From: an uncultured Lachnospiraceae bacterium
GTDB taxonomy: Bacteria > Bacillota > Clostridia > Lachnospirales > Lachnospiraceae
Reading direction: 5' to 3'
Assembly (NCBI GenBank): GCA_947626965.1
Contig: CANQUH010000003.1
Location: 1-64,000 of the forward strand
Length of the DNA: 64,000 bases
The position numbers and the translations under genes are program-made. This document shows positions 59,346 through 64,000 of the stretch, piece after piece. Positions within the stretch are counted from its first letter, which is position 1; each line of letters begins with the position of its first letter. The notes below the pieces were generated by a model that did not search any database, was not told the origin of the DNA, and was given only the letters and a program-made list of their open reading frames with translations.

Positions 59346-60671
59346 TCATTCCAGTCTCAGATTTTCCTTTTCATCCACGACGAGGGCTGAGCTGTAAAAT
59401 TCCTTTGCGGCCTGCTCCAGATACCAGCTGTCCTCCGCACCCGCCGTTTCGTACGGAGAATGCATCGCAAGCTGCGCCAGACCAATATCCGCCGTGTACG
59501 GAGATACCTGCGCATTCAGTATATTTCCGAGCGTTGATCCCCCCGCGGCATCCGAATGATTGACATAAGTCTGCCATGGAACCCCTGCCTGTCCGCAAAG
59601 CAGCTTGAGTACGGCGGCGCTCCTCGCGTCCGTCGTATACTTCTGATACGCATTGTACTTGATAACGATTCCGCCGTTCATGCGCGGCCTGTTCTGCGCA
59701 TCCGACTTCTCCGGATAAGCAGGATGAACCGCATGCGCATTGTCCGCGGATATTATAAAGCTTGAGGCAAGCGCAGTCATCAGCTTCTCTCTTCCTCCTC
59801 CCAGGCCGCAGCAGATTCTCTCAAGCGTGTACGGAAGGAATGTCGAAGCGGCCCCCTGACGGCTTCTGCTCCCGACCTCCTCATTGTCAAACGCGCAGAA
59901 CATTTTTATGCTCCTCCTGTTTTCCGCCTGCAGAAACCCCTGCAGCGACGCAAAAAGACACTGAAGATCGTCCAGCCTCGGACTTGATATAAATTCTTCA
60001 TCCGCCCCTGTGAAAGTACCTTTCTGGCGGTTGTAAAGATAAAGCTCCGCCCCCAGAAGGGCTTCTTCCTTCACCCCGGCTTCCTCCGCAGCCAGCGCGA
60101 GGAATGTCCGCTTCCCCGCGCCCTGCGTATACAGTGGACAGAGATCCTTTTGTATCTGATACTTGTACCCGTTATTTGCTTCCCGGTTCAGATGAATCGC
60201 AAGACTGGGGATGATCAGAAGGTCTCTGTCAATATTTACAAGTACAGAGCTTATCCCTTCCGGCGTTCTCACAAGCAGCCTGCCCGCCGCTGATAAAGGG
60301 CGGTCAAACCAGGGAACCAGAAGAGCTCCCCCGTACTTTTCCACATTAAGCCGGACATATCCGCTGCCTTCCAGCTCCGGAATCTCCTTGATCTTAAAGG
60401 CCGGTGAATCCGTATGGCTGCAGATCATCTGAAATCCTTCAAAAGGCTGCTCCGGTATCGAGAACGCGATCAGAGAAGAACCGTTCCGCATGACATAGTA
60501 TTCCCCGCCCGGGGCAAGTTTCCACTCCCTGTTCTCCTGCAGACGCACAAACCCCTGCCGTTCCAGCTCAGCGGCGGCATTCTCCGCAGCATGAAAACTG
60601 GTCGGGCTTTTCTGGATAAAATTCAGAAGATTCTGTGCGCTTTTCCTGCTTCTGCTTTCTTTTTCCGGCAT
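59346..60671 (-). CDS. M18 family aminopeptidase
   Basis: A 441-residue zinc aminopeptidase (aspartyl aminopeptidase type, ApeB). Metal and catalytic blocks are all present: CSHTDSPAFKIKE, SPRLDDLQCLFASL, CAFDNEEVGSRSRQGAAS, ISADNAHAVHP and the C-terminal LAMHSPYETAG. It releases N-terminal residues from peptides in the cytosol. GGAGTGG precedes the ATG at 60671; 20 upstream codons are excluded. It lies between the acidic lipoprotein gene and the metQ promoter. Confidence 0.94.
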   Translation of the reverse strand: MPEKESRSRKSAQNLLNFIQKSPTSFHAAENAAAELERQGFVRLQENREWKLAPGGEYYVMRNGSSLIAFSIPEQPFEGFQMICSHTDSPAFKIKEIPELEGSGYVRLNVEKYGGALLVPWFDRPLSAAGRLLVRTPEGISSVLVNIDRDLLIIPSLAIHLNREANNGYKYQIQKDLCPLYTQGAGKRTFLALAAEEAGVKEEALLGAELYLYNRQKGTFTGADEEFISSPRLDDLQCLFASLQGFLQAENRRSIKMFCAFDNEEVGSRSRQGAASTFLPYTLERICCGLGGGREKLMTALASSFIISADNAHAVHPAYPEKSDAQNRPRMNGGIVIKYNAYQKYTTDARSAAVLKLLCGQAGVPWQTYVNHSDAAGGSTLGNILNAQVSPYTADIGLAQLAMHSPYETAGAEDSWYLEQAAKEFYSSALVVDEKENLRLE

Positions 60672-60720
60672 TCGTTTTCCACTCCTGTACTGTAATGTAA
60701 TGTAAACTCCTGATTCTGAT

Positions 60721-63252
60721 TTACTGGTCAAGATTCAGAGAAATCCCAAGCTTGTCAAGCTCTCCCTGGCTGAAATAGACAGTTCCGTTGTCAACAGCTG
60801 CCGCGCATCCGTTTTTGACCTGTTCCTCACTGGAACCGATCACAGGGATCCCCACTTCGTCCGCATACGCCGTGACAATATTTACTGCGGAATTAACAAT
60901 TTCATCATCGATAATCAGGATTCCATACACTTCCCCCACCAGTTCCGCGGCGGCAAAGTCGATATCTTCCAGGCTGGTGACCGTCGCTTCCACAAGCTCC
61001 ATATTGTACTTTTCAGCTGTATCCTTATAAACTCCGGCAAGCTCTCTTGTCTCCTGATTTCCTCTCGTGTAGATAATACCGACAGTCCCCAGATCCGGAA
61101 CCAGCCACTGGGCAAGCTTAAACTGCGCTTCGACCGGATCCTTCGGCCATGGCGGAAGTCCGCTCTCCTCCACAGAGGCTTCTGTCTCCGCCGGCGTCTC
61201 TGCTGCTGAAACTTCTGCTTCCTCCGCAAGTCCGGCCATCAGTTCATCTACATTCTGTCCTTCACCGGCCAGCATGTTTTTATACTCCGCAACAATCGCG
61301 CTGTCCGAATCCAGATAATTGTACTCTGAAAGAAATTCCGATTTCACATACGCTGTCTCAACGGCTCCGTCCTTCTCAAAAGCGATCTTTGACCATTCTC
61401 CATCTCCGCCGTCGAGAACCGGAACTTCCTCTCCGCCTTCAAATTTTCCGATTTTGTTGTCCTCCGAATCACTGTTCGGCTCACTGCGGACATTGACGTT
61501 TTCCGCGACAACCCGAAGCTGTTCGGCAGGAACCAGATACTCCGTCTTGACATACCCTGCATCTATTCCGGTATCTGATTCATATTTGACCATAGACCAT
61601 CCATCCTCTCTGTTTTCAAGGATAATGACCTTATTGCCCGGTCTGAGGAGCGCTTTCGATTCCGTATCCGTCGAAGCGCCGGCTCTTACATTCACCCGGT
61701 TGGCAGATGCTCCAAAATAGAAACTTACCTCTTCCGTCTCAGGTTCTGTCTCAGGTTCTGTCTCTGATTCCGATTCACTCTCCGGTTCTCCTGACAGCTC
61801 GTTTCCGGTTTCTGTTTCTCCGGTCTCATCCGCAGGATCACTTTCCGGCTCTTCCTCTGTGGCAGGCTCTTCTGCTCCTTCGGATTCGCTCATCGGTTCT
61901 TTTGGCTCTGATTCTGATTCATTCTCCGGTTCTTCTGTCAGCACATCACCCGCTTCTGCTTCCCCGGCCTCATCCAAGACAAGATCACTTTCCGGCTCTT
62001 CCTCGGTTCCAGATTCCGATTCATTCTCCGATTCTTCTGTCAGCTCATTTCCAGCTGCTGCTTCCCCGGTTCCATCTACGACGAGATCACTTTTCGGTTC
62101 TTCCTCGGTTCCAGATTCCGATTCATTCTCCGATTCTTCTGTCAGCTCGTTTCCGGCTGCTGTTTCTCCGGCCTCATCCGCAGGATCACTTTCCGGCTCT
62201 TCCTCTGTGACAGGCTCTTCTGCTCCTTCGGATTCGCCCATCAGTTCTTCTGGCTCTGATTCATTCTCCAAGTCTTCTGTAAGCTCATCTCCGGCTGCTG
62301 CTTCCCCGGTCTCATCCAAGACAAGATCACTTTCCGACTCTTCCTCGGTTCCAGATTCCGATTCGCTCTCTGATTCTTCTGTCAACTCATTTCCGACTTC
62401 TGCTCCGACTCCATCCGCAAGATCACTTCCCGGTTCTTCCTCTGTCCCAGATTCCGATTCGCTCTCTGATTCTTCTGTCAGCTCGTTTCCAGCTGCTGCT
62501 TCCCCGGTCCCATCTACGACGAGATCACTTTCCGGTTCTTCTAACAGCATATTTCCGGCTGCCGTTTCTATCGTCTTATTTGCGATAAGATCACTTTCTG
62601 GTTCTTCCGCTGCAGGCTCTTCCTCATTCTCAAACTCTGCCACCGTGCCGTCTTCATTCACAATCTCAATGAACGCGTCTTCCGGATTTTCCGTTTCAGC
62701 TTCGTCATACTCCTCCGGGAAAGAGCTTTCCGTTCCCGCATCTGCTCCTGAAGCTTCTGCACCGGACACTGCAGCCCGGTACCCGGACTCAGATTCAGCC
62801 GCTGCCGCAGACTCTGTTTCTGACACAGACCCTGTACTGGATACTGCCGTTCCGGCTGTCCCCGCCTCATCTTCTTCAATAATAATGGGTTCTTCCTCTT
62901 CTCCAGTATTTGGCGTAGTGATACCCTGCCAGATTCTCCCGACAGACGGCGTTTTTTCTCCGGTATCCGTCATATTTCCGCCTTCTCCTGCACTGCCATT
63001 CTCCGGCTGTCCCGTTCCCTGTTCATCCGGCAGAGTCCCGTCGCCTTCCTCAGGAAAAGCCTGCGCAGTCTTCTCTGTCTGACCGGCATCCTCCGCCCCG
63101 GGAACCACTTCCATATCCATGACTTTGATCGATTGCGGTTCTGTCTGTATCCCGGACTCCGGCTTCTCTGGATTCAGATTTCTGCCGCATCCTGAGACAG
63201 CTGCAGCTGTCAGAGAAATTCCAAGTATCAGGGTTATCACTCTGTATCTCAT
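60721..63252 (-). CDS. Acidic-repeat lipoprotein with two SH3 domains and a C-terminal ABC_sub_bind-like domain
   Basis: An 843-residue exported protein. The signal peptide ends in the lipobox VSG-C22, so it should be lipid-anchored. Residues about 25-200 are low-complexity and Glu/Ser-rich. Residues about 204-504 are tandem acidic repeats with a GNELTEES-type start. Two bacterial SH3-like domains follow (NRVNVRAGAS..., NVNVRSEPNS...), which usually bind cell wall. The last 127 residues (GTVGIIYTRGN..., GVYGILIIDDEIV, IPVIGSSEEQVKNG) resemble the second half of ABC_sub_bind proteins. The function is unknown; a wall-spanning stalk with a terminal sensing domain fits. GGTGG lies before the ATG at 63252. 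The 327-base gap before it (63253-63579) holds repeats and hairpins only. Confidence 0.85.
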   Translation of the reverse strand: MRYRVITLILGISLTAAAVSGCGRNLNPEKPESGIQTEPQSIKVMDMEVVPGAEDAGQTEKTAQAFPEEGDGTLPDEQGTGQPENGSAGEGGNMTDTGEKTPSVGRIWQGITTPNTGEEEEPIIIEEDEAGTAGTAVSSTGSVSETESAAAAESESGYRAAVSGAEASGADAGTESSFPEEYDEAETENPEDAFIEIVNEDGTVAEFENEEEPAAEEPESDLIANKTIETAAGNMLLEEPESDLVVDGTGEAAAGNELTEESESESESGTEEEPGSDLADGVGAEVGNELTEESESESESGTEEESESDLVLDETGEAAAGDELTEDLENESEPEELMGESEGAEEPVTEEEPESDPADEAGETAAGNELTEESENESESGTEEEPKSDLVVDGTGEAAAGNELTEESENESESGTEEEPESDLVLDEAGEAEAGDVLTEEPENESESEPKEPMSESEGAEEPATEEEPESDPADETGETETGNELSGEPESESESETEPETEPETEEVSFYFGASANRVNVRAGASTDTESKALLRPGNKVIILENREDGWSMVKYESDTGIDAGYVKTEYLVPAEQLRVVAENVNVRSEPNSDSEDNKIGKFEGGEEVPVLDGGDGEWSKIAFEKDGAVETAYVKSEFLSEYNYLDSDSAIVAEYKNMLAGEGQNVDELMAGLAEEAEVSAAETPAETEASVEESGLPPWPKDPVEAQFKLAQWLVPDLGTVGIIYTRGNQETRELAGVYKDTAEKYNMELVEATVTSLEDIDFAAAELVGEVYGILIIDDEIVNSAVNIVTAYADEVGIPVIGSSEEQVKNGCAAAVDNGTVYFSQGELDKLGISLNLDQ
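61740..62640 (-). repeat. Tandem acidic repeats coding for the lipoprotein stalk
   Basis: Units of 34 codons (102 bp) alternate with long units of 46-48 codons. The order is 32-34-46-34-34-48 residues, so three units form a superperiod of about 114 residues, present about twice. Each unit begins GNELTEE or GDELTED. Successive units differ mostly by single substitutions, which suggests recent duplication. Confidence 0.8.
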
Positions 63253-63291
63253 TTTTACCACCTTTCCCAGTTTTTTCAAACTGTTGCGCAA

Positions 63292-63320
63292 AGAGCGCCC
63301 CAGATAAACTGCGGCGCTCT
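63292..63320 (-). other. Hairpin after the pnp repeat region
   Basis: Perfect 8-bp arms AGAGCGCC/GGCGCTCT with a 13-base loop, followed on the minus strand by TTTGCGC; at most a weak terminator. A small CAGTTT-GAAA-AAACTG tetraloop hairpin (63268-63283) lies just before the lipoprotein ribosome site. Confidence 0.45.
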
Positions 63321-63412
63321 GTTCAAAACTCGCTTGCGAGTTTTGCGCGCGGGATTCGGGTCTGCGTCAGCAGACATCTTCGGCTCCGAATCCCTGCGCT
63401 CTCCACTCTGTT
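63321..63412. repeat. Dispersed palindromic repeat, ACTCGC family, copy 3
   Basis: It is identical to 20556-20634 apart from an internal insertion GTCTGCGTCAGC(AGAC) region that itself pairs (GTCTGC/GCAGAC). It begins with AAAACTCGCTTGCGAGTTTT and ends GCGCTCTCCACTCTGTT. Confidence 0.8.
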
Positions 63413-63462
63413 CCGGTCGGCGCCAGACGTGCGCCACTGGCACACGGGGCCCTCGCGGAGCG

Positions 63463-63517
63463 TATATCAGATGGGGGATTGAATCCCGCCATTGAGCAGG
63501 TATCCCCATCTGATATA
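63463..63517. other. 14-bp inverted repeat downstream of pnp
   Basis: TATATCAGATGGGG (63463-63476) and its exact complement (63504-63517) enclose 27 bases. It lies 63 bases past the pnp stop. It has no T-run and may act as a 3' end barrier or site of RNA processing. Confidence 0.6.
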
Positions 63518-63579
63518 AGCAGGCAGTGCAGGCTGCCGCTTTCACTGTAGAAAACTGCACATCTGCTGTCTCTACATAT

Positions 63580-64000
63580 TTATTTACGTTTTTCCTTTAC
63601 ATCTTTGATGCTGAAGCTCATCCTTCCCATCTTGTCCTTGCCGAGGCATACAACCTTTACTTTATCGCCAAGAGTCAGAACATCCTCCACACGGTTGATC
63701 CGCTCCTTCGCAATCTTGGAAATATGGACCATTCCTTCCTTGCCCGGAGCAAACTCGATAAACGCGCCGAATTCCTTGATGCTGACAACCTCGCCCGTGA
63801 AGACCTGGCCAGCTTCGAAATCCGTCACGATAATGCGGATCATATCAGCCGCTTTATCCATCATCTCCTGATCCGTTCCGCATATGGACACAGCTCCGTC
63901 GTCCGTGATATCAATCTTCACGCCTGTGCGCTCAATAATCGTATTGATCGTCTTGCCGCGCTGCCCCACAACATCTCCGATCTTCTGCGGATCAATCATG
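63580..64000 (-). CDS. pnp: Polyribonucleotide nucleotidyltransferase, 3' end (partial)
   Basis: The last 140 codons of PNPase, the phosphorolytic 3'-5' exoribonuclease of the degradosome; the gene runs off the right edge. Visible are the KH domain (IDPQKIGDVVGQRGKTINTIIERTGVKIDI, with the GxxG loop as GQRG) and the S1 domain (GEVVSIKEFGAFIEFAPGKEGMVHISKIAKERI), followed by a very short tail (KDVKEKRK). The first visible Met is internal, not the start. Confidence 0.95.
   Translation of the reverse strand, partial: MIDPQKIGDVVGQRGKTINTIIERTGVKIDITDDGAVSICGTDQEMMDKAADMIRIIVTDFEAGQVFTGEVVSIKEFGAFIEFAPGKEGMVHISKIAKERINRVEDVLTLGDKVKVVCLGKDKMGRMSFSIKDVKEKRK

Noticed and set aside
61859..63082. Plus-strand Ser-rich frame of 407 codons
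   Set aside because: Complement of the Glu/Ser repeat of the lipoprotein; codon symmetry of the acidic repeats keeps the antisense open.
1..64000. tRNA, rRNA, insertion sequences, prophage
   Set aside because: I saw no tRNA-like cloverleaf, no transposase or integrase reading frames and no phage structural genes.

Overview
The window looks like a chromosome segment of an endospore-forming, anaerobic Gram-positive bacterium of the class Clostridia, most likely a moderately GC-rich member of the Lachnospiraceae. The evidence is the set of sporulation genes (spoIIID, yqfC, yqfD, a SpoVB-like flippase), an anaerobic radical-SAM sulfatase maturase, AAGGAGG-type ribosome binding sites, and the gene order miaB-mutS-mutL-miaA. 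Nearly all genes lie on the minus strand, so operons are read from high to low coordinates. The only plus-strand genes are an unknown gene at 13951, an araC-type regulator at 24040 and spoIIID at 24999. I saw no rRNA, tRNA, CRISPR array, transposase or prophage.

Layout. 1-4.9 kb: a dipeptide/oligopeptide ABC transporter operon (dppD-F-A-B, with the first codons of dppC at the edge). 5.1-6.9 kb: an ECF-type sigma factor with its DUF4179 membrane anti-sigma partner. 7.1-7.9 kb: a PNPOx-like flavoprotein and a small SdpI-like membrane protein. 8.1-13.5 kb: a MukBEF/Wadjet-like SMC operon (JetA, JetB, JetC) with no JetD nuclease; a divergent unknown gene follows. 14.7-24.9 kb: a glycan operon made of a CUT1 sugar ABC importer, a GH112 phosphorylase, a sulfatase without signal peptide, its anaerobic maturase and a DUF362 protein, facing a divergent AraC regulator. 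25-29 kb: spoIIID, nudC, a secreted unknown protein, hsp20 and a secreted GH5 endoglucanase. 28.9-47 kb: a long co-directional housekeeping run (rhodanese-TtcA fusion, larE, MBL hydrolase, two FAD proteins, AI-2E-family permease, YnbB-like PLP enzyme, miaA, transglutaminase-like protein, mutL, mutS, miaB). 47.4-56.4 kb: a fused 5-formyl-THF cyclo-ligase/ProA, DUF896, proB, SpoVB/MurJ-like flippase, DUF3048, ybeY, phoH, yqfD, yqfC. 56.5-64 kb: metI-N-Q, an M18 aminopeptidase, a very acidic repeat lipoprotein with SH3 domains, and the 3' end of pnp.

How the parts fit. The glycan operon suggests a complete intracellular route: import of a sulfated galactosyl disaccharide, removal of sulfate in the cytosol by an anSME-matured sulfatase, then phosphorolysis by GH112. 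The SMC operon could be a chromosome-organising MksBEF-like complex or a Wadjet relative whose nuclease is elsewhere or lost. Two near-identical sigma-E-type promoter sequences, before spoIIID and before yqfC, tie those genes to mother-cell sporulation expression.

Several families of dispersed palindromic repeats occupy the intergenic regions. One of them, an 88-89 bp element, also lies in frame inside the linker of mutL. None of the three ABC substrate-binding proteins has a lipobox cysteine, and each of their genes is followed by a strong stem-loop.
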